NCBI GenBank assembly: GCA_010015745.1
Contig: ML978319.1
Location: forward strand, 1 to 53,372
Origin: Setomelanomma holmii
Lineage: Eukaryota > Ascomycota > Dothideomycetes > Pleosporales > Phaeosphaeriaceae
Direction of reading: 5' to 3'
DNA: 53,372 bases
Shown here piece after piece: positions 1 through 11,693 of the stretch (positions are counted from its first letter, which is position 1; every line of letters begins with the position of its first letter). The position numbers were made by a program, and so were the translations under genes. The notes under the pieces were generated by a model, which made no database searches, was not told the origin of the DNA, and worked only from the letters and a program-made list of their open reading frames with translations.

Positions 1-190
1 TGGGCCAGCAGTTTCCTATTTAGGCAGTAATCTTCTACCTCAGAGAACGCAATAACTATACAAGCTACTACAAATCTAAAAGCGCTAAATTACCTATAGT
101 GTTATATAGCTTACGTAGTAATCTTTCTTGTATTATCAGGTCTCTCGCAGGGTATAGGTGAACTCAACTTAGTATAAAAGGGCTTCCGGG
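1..190. repeat. TA-rich, RIP-like degenerate DNA at the window edge
   Basis: The first 190 bases are clearly richer in A+T and in the dinucleotide TA than the gene-bearing DNA that follows, with runs such as tatag, gttatatagc and gtagtaat. TA enrichment is what repeat-induced point mutation leaves in ascomycete transposons (CpA to TpA). No open frame or recognisable element end is visible, so the source repeat cannot be named. It may be the tail of a larger element lying outside the window. Confidence 0.4.
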
Positions 191-600
191 CTCATAACTG
201 TTAACATGTGAGAAAGGAGGATTGAGGAAGAAGTTGGTTAATTGATAAGTATATCGAAGAGAGCGAATATATATCCTCCTATTACATAATCAGTAATGAA
301 ACGCACTACTCCTGAGTAGGCGTAGATGCTGACATAACAGTATTGTGCCTGCGTCCCATCGCGCAAGCTTGTTGACACTTGTGAACGAGCGTTGGGCATA
401 GCTCTCATGTCGAGCAGCAGCATGGAACGTTTCCAACCCGTGTCAGCATCCTCTGTCGACAACTCCGTCTCTGGGAACCACCCTGTTCGAGATATAAGAA
501 TCGGTCACCAGTCCAGATGTTGATCCATTGATAACTTGGACTTATGCGCTGCTAGGCCTTAGGGATATGGGGCAAGATAGCCAATCGTGGGAAGTGTGAA
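191..600. other. Intergenic, no gene seen
   Basis: This lies downstream of the minus-strand gene that ends at 601. It contains only short, uninformative open frames. I see no RNA gene or repeat in it. Confidence 0.5.
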
Positions 601-1668
601 CTATCTTCGAGGCATCTTCTCAAGTTTGCTCGCGGTTTGGGCCGATGACAACTCAATCAGCGTGATCTCGTCCAGCTCGGATGTCAGAGAATCCTTAGTA
701 GGCATTTCCAGTATCGGTTTGCTATCCAGTTCAGGATTCTCCAAAGCGTGAGCAGGCATCTCATTTCTGGTGACATTCCCCGTTCCACATTTCTCGGCGC
801 GGTTCGAAAGTATCTCCCTTGTGGTCACGTTATCGAGCTCGGACGTTTCGAGATTATACAGCGGAAGCTCATGTATGGTTGTGCTATCTAATTGCGGCCT
901 CTCGCGCTCTTGTGGAGACAATTCGACCAATGTTTTGCTGTCTAGCTCATTTTTCGACGTGAGACCATAATGGGTATCAGTCGTGTCGTCTTTGGGTGCA
1001 CCAGTTGGAGTGACTTGATTGAGAGGTCGTTTAGGGCGTGTCCAGCGCCGAAGCAGAAACCAGCCGCCCACAAGTAGGAGCACAAAGCATGAAACGGCAA
1101 CCCCAAAGCCGGTCTTGATCCCGGTTGACAGTCCGCCATTTGTATGACTTCCAGCATATGCTTCGCTTGTTGAGATGGCATTAGTTTGGACGAGTGTGAC
1201 CAGCAACGATTTGGTTGCTGATGCCGAAGTGATGAAGGTTGATGGGTCTTGGATGTGTGTGGCTGAGGCTGAGGCGGGAAAGGTTGACATCCCGTTACAC
1301 TCAGGACCTTTGGAGATGCCAAACTGTGCTGAGTAGGAGTACTGGTTAATGACGTCGTCGTTGATTTGAATCAGATAAAGCGCGACATCGGCTTCGAGGG
1401 TAGCACTGGGTGTCCAGAAGAAGACTCCACTATTGGGTATGTGAGTAGCGAGGTCCTCCACAACCACATTATTGCCGAGTTGGCCACGAAGCAGCGTGAG
1501 CGAGACGCTATTGTTACTCGTCGGTTGCCAAGAGATGCCGAAAGCTTTGCAAGCGGGAACGCCTTCATTTAGTGGGCGGTTGATGTGGTTCACAGAAGAA
1601 TCCCATTGCGCTACGGTGCTCCCCATGAGCAGGAAAGCGAAAACTGGCTTGATCCAAGGAATATCCAT
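601..1668 (-). CDS. Single-pass surface protein, mid2/WSC-like layout, repeated cytoplasmic tail
   Basis: Single exon, 355 residues from the ATG at 1668. The frame stays open 45 codons further upstream, but this ATG is followed at once by a signal peptide (MDIPWIKPVFAFLLMGSTVA) and is the better start. Residues about 20-180 form a lumenal/extracellular part with an N-glycosylation site (NNS) and a Ser/Thr-rich stalk. A transmembrane helix follows at about 185-207 (GFGVAVSCFVLLLVGGWFLL), ended by RRWTRPKR, so the tail should be cytoplasmic. The tail holds five degenerate copies of an ELDSxTxxELP-like unit. Many Pezizomycotina surface proteins share this layout with mid2/WSC-type sensors, but no Cys-rich WSC domain is present. 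A role in sensing or anchoring at the cell wall is inference. Confidence 0.7.
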   Translation of the reverse strand: MDIPWIKPVFAFLLMGSTVAQWDSSVNHINRPLNEGVPACKAFGISWQPTSNNSVSLTLLRGQLGNNVVVEDLATHIPNSGVFFWTPSATLEADVALYLIQINDDVINQYSYSAQFGISKGPECNGMSTFPASASATHIQDPSTFITSASATKSLLVTLVQTNAISTSEAYAGSHTNGGLSTGIKTGFGVAVSCFVLLLVGGWFLLRRWTRPKRPLNQVTPTGAPKDDTTDTHYGLTSKNELDSKTLVELSPQERERPQLDSTTIHELPLYNLETSELDNVTTREILSNRAEKCGTGNVTRNEMPAHALENPELDSKPILEMPTKDSLTSELDEITLIELSSAQTASKLEKMPRR

Positions 1669-2274
1669 GGCCGGTACGCAGACACGAAGGTCGTTGGTAT
1701 TGTGTCCGCCACGAGGACGCACAGCGGTACGATAAGCTATATCTCCGTATAGCCGTGACGCCTTGTTGAGCTCAAAAGATGATTCCAGGTGGAAGGAAGT
1801 CAACTATCAGTCAAGATAAACACTTACAGAAGGTCCATATGCCTCAGGATGCATGGGTAATCGATAGTGTTCCCTGGGTATCTGGGCATCGTCTATCCAA
1901 TGGAAGTGACAAGATCCTGCAGCGGCTCCACACAGCGGCGCTATGTTGATTGTATGCAGGAAGCGCCCGGGGTTCAATTGGTGCAAAACCCTGTTGCAAA
2001 CAGTGAGAGGGTTCAATCAGGAATGTATGGGGGCCTGAAAGAGACTAAGCGAGGACGTCCTGAGTTGGGGTGCGGGCAATAGCCTGTAACCAACAACTGC
2101 GCCGCATGGCTGTTCTTGGCTCGATGATCGCGATGCCTTGCGATGTTGAAATCTCCACATGGTTGACCGAAGCATTTTGCTTCCGATCTGGTAGTCCCTT
2201 GCGTCTATGATATGCTCCAGTATCAAATTCAGTGCCCACACATCCCGCAGGTCGTCCCTGGTAAGAGCAGGCGG
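1669..2274. promoter_or_regulatory. Intergenic, upstream region of the surface-protein gene
   Basis: About 600 bases lie between two minus-strand genes. They should hold the promoter of the gene starting at 1668 and the 3' untranslated part of the gene ending at 2275. No obvious TATA box, repeat or convincing open frame was seen. Confidence 0.4.
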
Positions 2275-2695
2275 TCAATCGCCTCCTCCAGGAAAGCTGT
2301 CCAGATTGTCTGGGGCATTGATGACTCTCCAGAAGCCATATATAATGCTTACAAATACGAATACAACAAGCGCTTGCCCGACCCATTCTGGTAGAGATCT
2401 ATCGGTAGGCTCGACCTCGCTGCTGGCTAGCGAAGACTCGTCTGGATCGGCATAGGCACGGAAAGCACCATAGTTCGGCGGAGGACCTGCAAGGAGTGGC
2501 GCGGTCTCGGAGCGTGTGGCATCGTCATAGCTAGGAGGAGGGTAGTCTGGCGGTGGAGGTTCGCGTATGGCGTGGTGATGATGCTGGTGGTGATGGTCGT
2601 CTATTGCGGGTGGTGGAGCTGCTTCCGTCTAGATGTTGTCAGTCGTCACATTTATGTAAAGATACATGATCGCGCACCGGTGCATGGTCGTGCAT
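2275..2695 (-). CDS. Small tail-anchored membrane protein with three PPxY motifs
   Basis: Two exons, 2678-2695 and 2275-2628, give 123 residues. The 49-nt intron has a good ACTGAC branch point and a TAG acceptor. The long second exon has no ATG near its start and reads protein-like only in this frame. Visible features: a His-rich stretch (18-25); three PY motifs, PPDY (32-35), PPSY (37-40) and PPNY (56-59); an acidic dileucine signal ETAPLL (47-52); an acidic Ser-rich linker; one hydrophobic helix near the C-terminus (about 89-109, ALVVFVFVSIIYGFW); and a 14-residue end. PPxY motifs bind WW domains of Nedd4/Rsp5 ubiquitin ligases, and ExxxLL signals bind AP adaptors. An Rsp5 adaptor or substrate of Golgi, endosome or vacuole membranes is therefore a fair inference. 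I do not recognise the family. Confidence 0.65.
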
Positions 2696-2969
2696 GGCGA
2701 AGTGAGAGATGCTTCGCAAGATCCAGTGGTGTGGACGGTGAATTGCACTGGTCGCATGATGTCGCGTTGCTAGCATGTGATGACGATGGTGGGCGCGTCT
2801 CGGACCCTTGTTTCACCGAAGCTGGAAGCTTTCGTGTTCGTTTGCGACGTCTTTGAGCACCAATCCCCAGGCAGCAGAAAGACAAATGCGCGAACACATC
2901 CAACCCTGAACAGAATGTCCACTACGCTGCCATTGCTACACGAACATCTTATAGCCTCCCAGACACAGC
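2696..2969. promoter_or_regulatory. Divergent promoter, PPxY-protein gene / dop1
   Basis: Only 274 bases separate the start codons of the minus-strand PPxY-protein gene (2695) and plus-strand dop1 (2970). The two must share a bidirectional promoter. No classical TATA box was seen. Short overlapping open frames here look like chance. Confidence 0.55.
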
Positions 2970-5900
2970 ATGTCCGCTGATCCTACTGCTAACCTGCAGC
3001 TCTTCTCCCCACCAGGATCTGGCCGCTCAAGCCCTGTACCGCGAGCGACGCGTATCGCTGCAGAAAATTGTATGTCGCTGGACAAGAGATGAACGTATGC
3101 ATGATTTTCTAACCGAGTGCAGCTCTACACAAGAAGGACAAAGGTTTCCGACGATATGCGGCCGGTGTCGAGCGCGCTCTTGCCCTTTGGGACACGGCCC
3201 AGCAGGAATGGGCCGACTATATTTCGTTCTTGGGAAGGCTGCTGAAGGTCAGATGTCTTCGTATGTTTGGTCTGTCATGTGCTCATGAATTATATATAGG
3301 CTCTGCAAGCACATCCTTCAGAAATACCAGTCATTCCACATAGCAACACAATTGCGTTGCGATTAGCACAGTGCTTGAATCCGACATTGCCCTCTGGCGT
3401 CCACCAGAAAGCTCTCGAAGTGTATACGTACATATTTGCGACCATTGGAGTACGTCCATGAACTTCAACTGCGCCTCCAAGACTGACTAGCCCAGAAAGA
3501 TGCCCTCGCTCGTGACCTCAACATCTACTTCCCTGGCCTCGCCTCCGTACCCTCATTCGCATCGCTCTCGGTCCGCCCGCTATTCCTTTCCATATTCGAG
3601 GACCACATTCTGAAACTCAAGGCGTCAGCAATCAGACCCGCTCTGAAGGCTATCATATTATCGCTCCTGCCAGGTCTGGAGGATGAGACTAGCGAAGACT
3701 TCGAGCGCATGTTCTCGGCGCTAGACGGGCTACACAAGGCTACCGAGAGTTCTGTAGGGGGGGCAAAAAGCGACAGTGGGTCGTCACATTTCTGGCAGTG
3801 CTTCTTTCTCGCTGCCATCACCAATGCCTCGCGAAGGCAGGGTGCTCTTGCCTTCCTTGCCCAGCGCCTGCCTAAGTTCGGGGTCCTGAGACGGCGAACA
3901 TCCGATGCGCAAAATGTCTCGGATCGTGGACTTCCAGCGGAGGCAGAGTCGGCTATCTCACCGGAGCCTGGCTTGCTGATACGGTGCTTCGAATCTGGTC
4001 TCTTTGATCCACAACTGCTCATACAAAGGGGCTTTCTCGATTTGCTCGTCAGCCATTTACCTCTCGACTCGCCTGTCTTGCAGGAGCGAATAGGCAAGCA
4101 AGATCTCGAGCGGTTGGTGACGGCTGCGGCTGGAGTGGTCTCAAGACGCGATATGAGCCTCAATCGTCGACTCTGGGCATGGTTCCTAGGGCCAGACCCA
4201 ACAGGAACTGAGAGCCACGATTATTCTACTTCGCCCTCTCTTGAAAGGCACAAAGATGCCTCGGACCCTTCGAGTCACCACGCTGCCTTTTTCTCGCAGT
4301 ATGGCCTCGAAGCGCTGACCAGCAGTGTGCTAAAAATGATCCACCGACCAAGCAAGACCCCTGCGGAGCGCGCACGTCCATTCCGGGTGTGCCTTTCTCT
4401 TATGGACCGCTGGGAAGTTGGCGGCCTCATTGTCCCTGAGATCTTTCTCCCCGCACTTCAGAGCGTTCAGTCCTATGCCGACAACGCCTCGGCGGAGCAA
4501 GCTGCGGAAGTCCTGAGAAGTGCCAGTGCATTCTTTGATGGTGTTGACAGTGGGCTCATCTGGGGCAAATTGATTCACTTGGTCACATCCGCACTCGACT
4601 CGAAAGTTACAGACCCTGCTGAAGCCCTAAGCAGAATGCGCCTAGCCAGGTTCGTGCTTGCGCGCTTCAATTTGAAGGAAGATGATATGTTACTTCACCA
4701 CATGCCGCTGATGATCTTGGCAACACTTGGCTCCCTTAATGTCGCAAATGAGGATATCAACATGCCTCGATTGGACGTCGGAATTACTGACTTGGCATTC
4801 GAGATTACCGAATCTCTTGTGCAGATGGTGCCCGAACGAGCCTTGCAGGGTGGCAACACTGCTAAGCAGCAACCGACCAGCGAACTCAAAGTCTCGAGGG
4901 AAGCCGTATTTCAACAACTCAGGGCTTTCTATGAAGATTCACAGGGCAGCCTTGATGCGACAGATCCGCCCTTCGAGGCAACCGAACTTGGCCAATACAC
5001 TGTGCGAGAAGCCGTACGAACATTAAAGTCGTCCCTTGAAGATGAAACCAAAAGCTCCTCACCAGAGGCATCTGCGAGTATCCTAGCCAATCTCACTTTC
5101 AAGACACAAAACTTCGCGGCTTTTAACGACCAAGATATGTTTACCATTTTCCAGCATATTCTCGCTCAGCCTATCGAGCGCAGTGCGCAACTTACTTTTG
5201 GACAATTGATCGCTATAACCACAGTACTTGTCGCGCTGCAGACAGCGCTTCCATCACAACCACATCTTCCGACCGCCCAGGTTTCAGAATTGGTTCACCC
5301 CCTTGTCGCTCACTTTTGGCACTATCTATCACCAGCGAGGCCGAAATACCACGTCGAAACCACTCGCTGCATACTACAGCTGCATACGATTTCACCTCGC
5401 AGCCGCATGGTGGAGGCTGCCGTAGCGTCGATCATCGAAGAGCAGACATCTCATGGATCGAAAAGTCCCGAAGTTCCTGATTGCGGTCGCTCTTTTGCAA
5501 CGCTATGGACTCACATCATGTATGAGCTCAATGTGCAATCCGAGAAACGTGCTAGCGTTACTCGTCGCGCCGGCGGACATGTCGCTCAGGCCCCTCCACT
5601 TGCGCCTGTGGAATACCATATGATACTCACTAGACCGTTGTTATTACTACTAGACACCCTCGGGGCAGAGGTGACCGAAACATCCGCATTCCTGAGGAGC
5701 TGGTTGCAAGACCTTCCAAGCCTAGATCGACTCTTCGATATCCTCACGCGTCATATTCAATCGCTTCAGTGTTTGAACAAGGCGCGAAACTTGACTCCGA
5801 CCAAGGCTTCGCCAGAGACCCGCGCCACCCCGGAACGCGACGACAGCAAAGACTGTCTTTACTACATGCGGCACATCTACAATATAGTCAAGACACCATC

Positions 5901-8727
5901 TCAGTACACCTGGGTAACCTTGGCTGAGGCTACTGCACCACCAGGGGAGCACTCAACCGCTCGTATGTCGTTGCAGGAATGGATCGTGCGTATTTGTCTG
6001 CAGACCATAGCCCTTGATGCCCATGCCGTCGACACGGCTGCTAAGCCTCACAAGTCTGAGCTACATCGACTCTCCGTGTCTATCATTTCTCAGATCTATC
6101 GAGGTCCATTTGCTGCCCCTCTCAGAGAGCTTGAGCTCGAAGTGGCCTTGATGAGCCGACTTCAGACCGATGTACCCTCTTTGCAGAGTCTGTTGCTGCA
6201 AGCCACTTTGCTTGCGCTCAAGATGCGTATCTCTCAACCTTCGCCTGACCGACCTGCAGAGTCAAAGAGTCCTACACAACCTTCGCATCGATCTCGCCTG
6301 TCGCTCGCACTGAATCGAGATGCTGAAAACGATGAACCTGCACCGATACCTCCTCCTCCTCAGCTCATCGATTGCCTCAAACATGGTTTCTCCTCACCAT
6401 CGAGTCGTTTGGTACTGGACGACTGGGTGCACTTTCTCATCGAGGTACTGCCTTTGTTCGCGGATACGATCTTTCAAAACCTGTTACCGCTCGTCGAGTG
6501 CTTCTGTAGAGAGATCAATTCCTGCTTCGGCGAACTAAAGGCCACCTTTGCATCGCAGAAGTTGACAACCGATATGTCACCCGAGTCAACACTCATCTCG
6601 CTCATCAATGGCTTGGAACAGATACTCGCGAAAGCTCATGATCGATTGACAATTCAGGAGTCGAAGGCTTCTGCCAATAAATCACCTGAACAGCCACAAG
6701 GCTTCTTCAGCAACGTTGTGTCCGGTGTATTCTCATCAGAAACCACACAGACGCGGACACCAACCGCCAATAGCCGACTCACAGTCTTGCTGTGCTTTCA
6801 AGACACTGTGCGAATATGCTTCGCGATCTGGTCATGGGGCGGCTATGCGCAAAAGCAAGAAGAGCACGACCAAGCTTCCGCTGCTTCATTCGGATTTACT
6901 TCGTTACGCATGCGCAATCGGGCTCGCCGTATACTGGAGCATCTCTTCGCTGCTGAAGCGCTCGAGTGTCTGGAAACGTTGGCGGTGCTGTGGGCAAAGG
7001 CTTCGGTCGGCCATGCACAATCAGCTGCTATACTGGGCTTACTCAACGTGCTCAATGGGTCAAAGCCCAAACATACTATTCCAGCCATCTTCAACGCTGT
7101 TTACAGTCGCACAGATCCTTCAGCCTTGGATCCGAATCGAACTTCAACACTCACCTCGGACCTTTCCGATGCAGAGCTCGTGGCTTTTCTTGTAGAGTAT
7201 ACTAAGTCGCTAGAAGATGATGCAATGGACGAGATTTGGCAGGACTGCACGCTGTTTCTTCGCGACGTCCTCGCCAACCCTCTTCCGCATCGACAGATTC
7301 TACCTACGCTCCTCGAATTCACCGCTGTGATTGGGCAGAAGGTAGACAACACCAATTTCGGGGAGCAACGGAACATGAGACGCGAATTAGCCGTAAGTCG
7401 TTCTGATCATCGCACCGTCAGATACTAATAAGAGAATCAGGACCTTTTTTCACGGATCTTGACTGCCATATTCACTACGCGCTCCATGGGCTATTCGCAG
7501 GATAGCAGCCAGGTGCCGGAAAACGTAGAGTCGAGAACGATCACTAATGGCAGTCGTGCGCAGAAGCGAGCATCTGATGTTGTCAGCATTCTCACGCCAA
7601 TCGTCCCAAAGCTCCCCATTATCCTGCAAGACAATGACCGCGTTACGAAGATTGTCTCCGACATGTCAACATCAGTTATTGGGCCTTCTTTCAGAGCCAA
7701 GTCGTTCCCAGAAAATGTCTCCAGAAATCTGCTCGATCTTTTGCAGAGTCTCACGAAGGTGGCAATAAGCAACAAGCTTCTCAAGAAGGACATTTCCGAT
7801 GCCTTCAACGACCCCAGGTTTTTCAACACGCCACCTCTGGTCCTCAAAGATTCGTGGCTACCTATATTGGCGCAGTGGACACAGTCGGACAAAGAGCGTA
7901 TGCCGGAGCTACTTGCCAAGATGTCGGCACCAACCACTGCAGGCATCATGTTCGGTGTAGGCGCGTCATCTGCGCGCCAAGAAGCTGATCGCAAAACGCA
8001 ATTAAATCTGCGGAGAGTTGCCCTTCTCATACTTGCGAGCCCAGAGGACGCGTTCACTCCCAACGTCCCACAAATACTGGAAAAGGTCGTCGAATTGCTG
8101 ACGGCCACACCAGCTACCTCGCCTTCCTCTGCCACACGCGCGGATGCGCTCGTATTACTCCGCGCCATCATTCTCAAAACATCGCACATTCACCTCGCAT
8201 CGCTTTGGCCAGTCATCGGTGGCGAACTGACGGCTGCCTTGTCGTCGCTGCTCCCAGATGCACGCAACAAAGAGCACTATAACACCGCAGGCATCATACA
8301 AGCGTGCAAGCTTCTCGACGAGCTAGTCGTGCTGGATCCTGACGACTTCCAACTATCCGAATGGCTGTATATTTCCGACACCATTGACGCAGTATACAAG
8401 CCTAGCTCGTCGCCACTTCATGTATCACTCACGGATGAGATCAATGAAGTTCTCTCTCACTCGTCGGCGGCCGCTCCTATACCTGCACAGAGCGCGGCAT
8501 CGGCCGGCGAACCGAAACGCACTCTGTTTCTAGCCCCACTGATCGATGCGTTGGAGAAGGAGGAAGATGCGGCCGTACTGGACATGGCCCGAAGCGAGCT
8601 TATCAATCGAGTGGTAAGGCCTTTCCTAGGGAACTTGTCGATGAATGCATTCGAAGCAAGGTACGGTGGAGGTGATGCCGATTGGGAGGGTATTTGGGAG
8701 AGTGTGGTGAGGGATGCAGCGTCATAA
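2970..8727 (+). CDS. dop1: Dopey family protein DOP1
   Basis: Five exons (2970-3069, 3123-3247, 3300-3449, 3496-7392, 7441-8727) give 1852 residues, normal for fungal Dopey proteins. The intron at 7393 has a textbook TACTAAT branch point. The N-terminal Dopey domain is clear, with its WADYISFLGRLLKALQAHP segment (about 61-79) and the conserved stretch around SHFWQCFFLAAITNASRRQGAL near residue 170. Long alpha-helical repeats follow. Low-complexity Pro/Ser stretches sit near residue 1000. In yeast and Aspergillus, Dop1/DopA is an essential peripheral protein of the trans-Golgi/endosome that works with Mon2 and the flippase Neo1 and is needed for normal morphogenesis. The start ATG follows a stop in frame and leads directly into the conserved domain. 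Confidence 0.93.
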
Positions 8728-9843
8728 AGATATCTTGTAGATAGCTGTGGTTGAGAATCAACACAAAATCAATGAAGTTCACCCTCAGGCACTTGGTGTC
8801 ATACTAACAGTTAGCATTGTCCGGGAAGGTCGCCCTCGGAGTGCCCGCACGAGCTAGGTGCTCACTCTTGCTGTTGTTGTTCCACGTCAATTCGCCACAT
8901 TCTATGACGGACATGGAACCAACATCACAATTGATGCCTTGGTCGAGACTCACTGGGTCCATTTAGTCACATACGCGACCCACGTTTTGACTGGGCTCGT
9001 TCGGTATCCCCGCACCAACGACTAAAAGCGCTACTGGGACAACAACACGCGAGCTACGACAGCGAGGAAGAGGAACGCCAGTATAGCGGCCGCCGAAAGG
9101 TATACCGGGTTGCCGACTTGTCGTAAGCTACCACAAACACAGAGTTCGGATTGATCCAGCCCGGCGTTGCCGACGCATGATCATGAACGACCTGGGAAAG
9201 CGCATGAACATGGGGTCGACTGCGAAGTGAGTTGAGAGGGCAACATGCCGGGCTCTGTTGCACTCTTGTATGATCGTGGCCAATCGTAAAAGACATGTTA
9301 AGGTAACACTGCGATACAAATGGATCCTCGATCATTGGCGGCTGATCTGGATCCAACAAATTTGGCAGCTAACAGGACCGGTACCGGACTTCACGTACGG
9401 CACGCGCTTCTATAGGTCCTCTCCTCGGTAAATGACCTATGCGGATGCGCTACCAGCAACGGCCGCGCAACGTCCCGATGACGGGCACCACCGTCGACGG
9501 GCGCTACGAGCGTTCAGCACCCCAGTGTAAAATGTGTGTAAGTCTATCTCTACTTGAGCGCGAACACAGTACTGAACCATATGCTATCGACTTCTAGTCA
9601 CGAAGAGCTTTGATTTTGGGACTCGCGATAGATGGCTCCGAGACGGCCTTTCCGCTTGGTACGTATCGTCGAGCTTATAGCTATGAGTATTGGAACAGGG
9701 TCTCATGTGCATGGTATAGTAATATATAGCCTTCGATTAAGCTGGCTTCCGGCTCTCCAACCTATATTTCCCAGGAGCCGCATCCTGCAACAGCTTGATT
9801 CCCCAGTAACGCTGCATGATTACGGAATATAATCCACCACAAC
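8728..9843. other. Intergenic, no gene seen
   Basis: 1.1 kb between dop1 and the coiled-coil gene. Open frames on both strands are short, overlap each other and show no recognisable motif. The last 200 bases probably hold the promoter of the gene starting at 9844. I see no repeat or RNA gene. Confidence 0.45.
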
Positions 9844-11355
9844 ATGTCTCAACATCCGGACTACGATTCGTTTATCACGAGGAGAATCAGCATTCAGAAG
9901 CTTCTGAGTTCATATCGTCAAGACTCGCCCGGTATTCGCGGCTGTCTGCGGTGGACACGTGACTGCGCCCGCGTCACGAGCACGATGGACGAGTCAATAG
10001 CACATGACAACACCATGCCCCCACCACACCGGCCGACCATCGCTCGCCCTCCAACCCCACGACCCCAATCTGAAGAAGTCGTCGATTCACATCGTCAATC
10101 TTCACCAGCTGCTGCCTGTCTGACTACCCCACGACTAGTCCCCGTGCAAGTACCCAAGGTAGCACAAGATGCCTTGTCATCTCCGCCTAAAGAAGCCGCC
10201 ACCTCGAGGGGCACCTGGCTCACTGAAAGCACTGCACAATCGACACAGTTTCTCGACAAAGCGCGGGAGGAGTTCGAGGTGTTCAAACGTAAAGTAAGTT
10301 GACCTCGAGAAACTGTGGTTCTCCAGCCTCTTCTGCGCAAGCGTGCTGAGAACAAACGCAAGGAACGGATCGCCGGGTACAAGCGTCGGCTTGAAAAATT
10401 CGACAAGAACATGCGAAAAGAAAAGGAGAAGCAGGAGAGGGACGATTGGAACAGGGAGGTCAGGCGACAGCGCCCGGACAGTGAGCTATGGCGGCGAGAC
10501 TTCAGTTTCAATGTGCCAACGAAGCGACCGCACAGCTTCAGGACGCCGCCGATGAGCCCGAAGGGGTCCGTGTTGTCCACGGAACTTACGCTGGACACAT
10601 CGAACGAAGAGCGGGAAATAAAGCAACGCGTCGATTCTTCTGAGCTAGACTCTGCCGAGGTACTCGCTGACAATTTTCTGCGGCTTGGTGAGGCTAAGGG
10701 AATCGTTCGTCCCAAGAATCCAGGTCCTAGCGCGTCTGAGGGACGAATACAACCATGGCGAGGTCCGTACGAACTACCTCTCTTTCCACCCTCAACGGCA
10801 GACCCGCATCCTGGCTCGCCCGTCGACTTCGCCTCTCCAACGTTTGATTGTCTAGATTCCTTCGTCGCCGCGTCGCCCGGAGCAAGAAAGAATGCGGATA
10901 TAAAGACATATCACGAACACCTCTCAGACTTACACCGCACCTCCTCACCCAGGAACCCCATTCTCTCCGTCTTCGACCCTTGCACCAGAGCGGAAGTCAG
11001 CGCAGAACACCAAACCAAATATGCACGCATCCTCGGCCTTTCCACCACCAACATCGCCCTCCCCAACCCTGACACCAAGTCTACATCGACCCGCCCACCT
11101 TCGTGCAAATCCTTACCATCCCTATCAAACTCCGTGTCTACTGCGTCCGCGTTATCGCCACTCAATTCGAGACGCACACGCACAATTAGCACGATCAGCG
11201 ACCCCAGTGCCGATGCATTCCTTCGCCATGTTCGCGCAAGCCAAGAAGCTCGAGCTGCGAAGACGATGAAGGGGCAGGAGAAGAAGAAGAGTATGGGTGT
11301 ATTTATTGACGAGGACGAGAAGGGCTTTTTGGCAGATGGTAGGGTACCATTATGA
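9844..11355 (+). CDS. Hypothetical Ser/Pro-rich protein with a basic coiled coil
   Basis: Two in-frame open segments are separated only by a TGA just after a consensus GTAAGT donor at 10294. Splicing 10294-10341 (48 nt, AAG acceptor) or 10294-10326 (33 nt, CAG acceptor) joins them in frame; the longer fits the usual intron size. The protein is then about 483-488 residues. A highly charged helix spans the junction (KAREEFEVFKRK, then RAENKRKERIAGYKRRLEKF) and is probably a coiled coil. The rest is Ser/Pro-rich and looks disordered, with RTPPMSPKG a likely phosphorylation segment. The start at 9844 has a good context (ccacaacATG); an in-frame ATG at 9985 is an alternative. Family not recognised. 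Confidence 0.6.
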
Positions 11356-11693
11356 CTATTTGCGGTGCAGCTCGTGGTGGTGGTTGTGGTGAAATGGCTG
11401 GGAAGAGTGGTTGGGAGGATTGGTGGGTGGTGTGGGTTGATGTTGTGGTAACGAAGTGGAGGGGAAGGGTAAAAAAAAGTGGAACAAGGGGAACTGGAAG
11501 GGAGTGTGACACGAGTAATTGGGTTGGACGATGCAGATTGGAGATCGGAGGGCTTTTGCTCTTGGATAAGAGCGAGGTCTGATGACGTGGCGTTAATGTT
11601 CTTACATCTACAACACAACATAGTCCACTTCCTCCCTAACCTCACATTCATGCGTCCAAAAACACCAACTCTCCATCCCGGGCGCAATACAAC
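11356..11693. other. Intergenic, convergent 3' ends
   Basis: A G-rich stretch (11370-11500, runs of GGTTGGGAGGATTGGTGGG type) lies between the 3' ends of the coiled-coil gene and the acyltransferase pseudogene. No supported gene. Confidence 0.4.

Noticed and set aside
3525..4163. 212-codon minus-strand open frame
   Set aside because: It is antisense to the conserved Dopey N-terminal domain, and its composition is that of a shadow frame.
9054..9359. Minus-strand frame between dop1 and the coiled-coil gene
   Set aside because: 101 codons with a second overlapping frame of similar quality, no motif, no splice partner and no promoter sign.
10911..11687. 258-codon open frame on the minus strand
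   Set aside because: It overlaps the coiled-coil gene on the other strand and runs into its 3' flank, with no recognisable domain or splice context.
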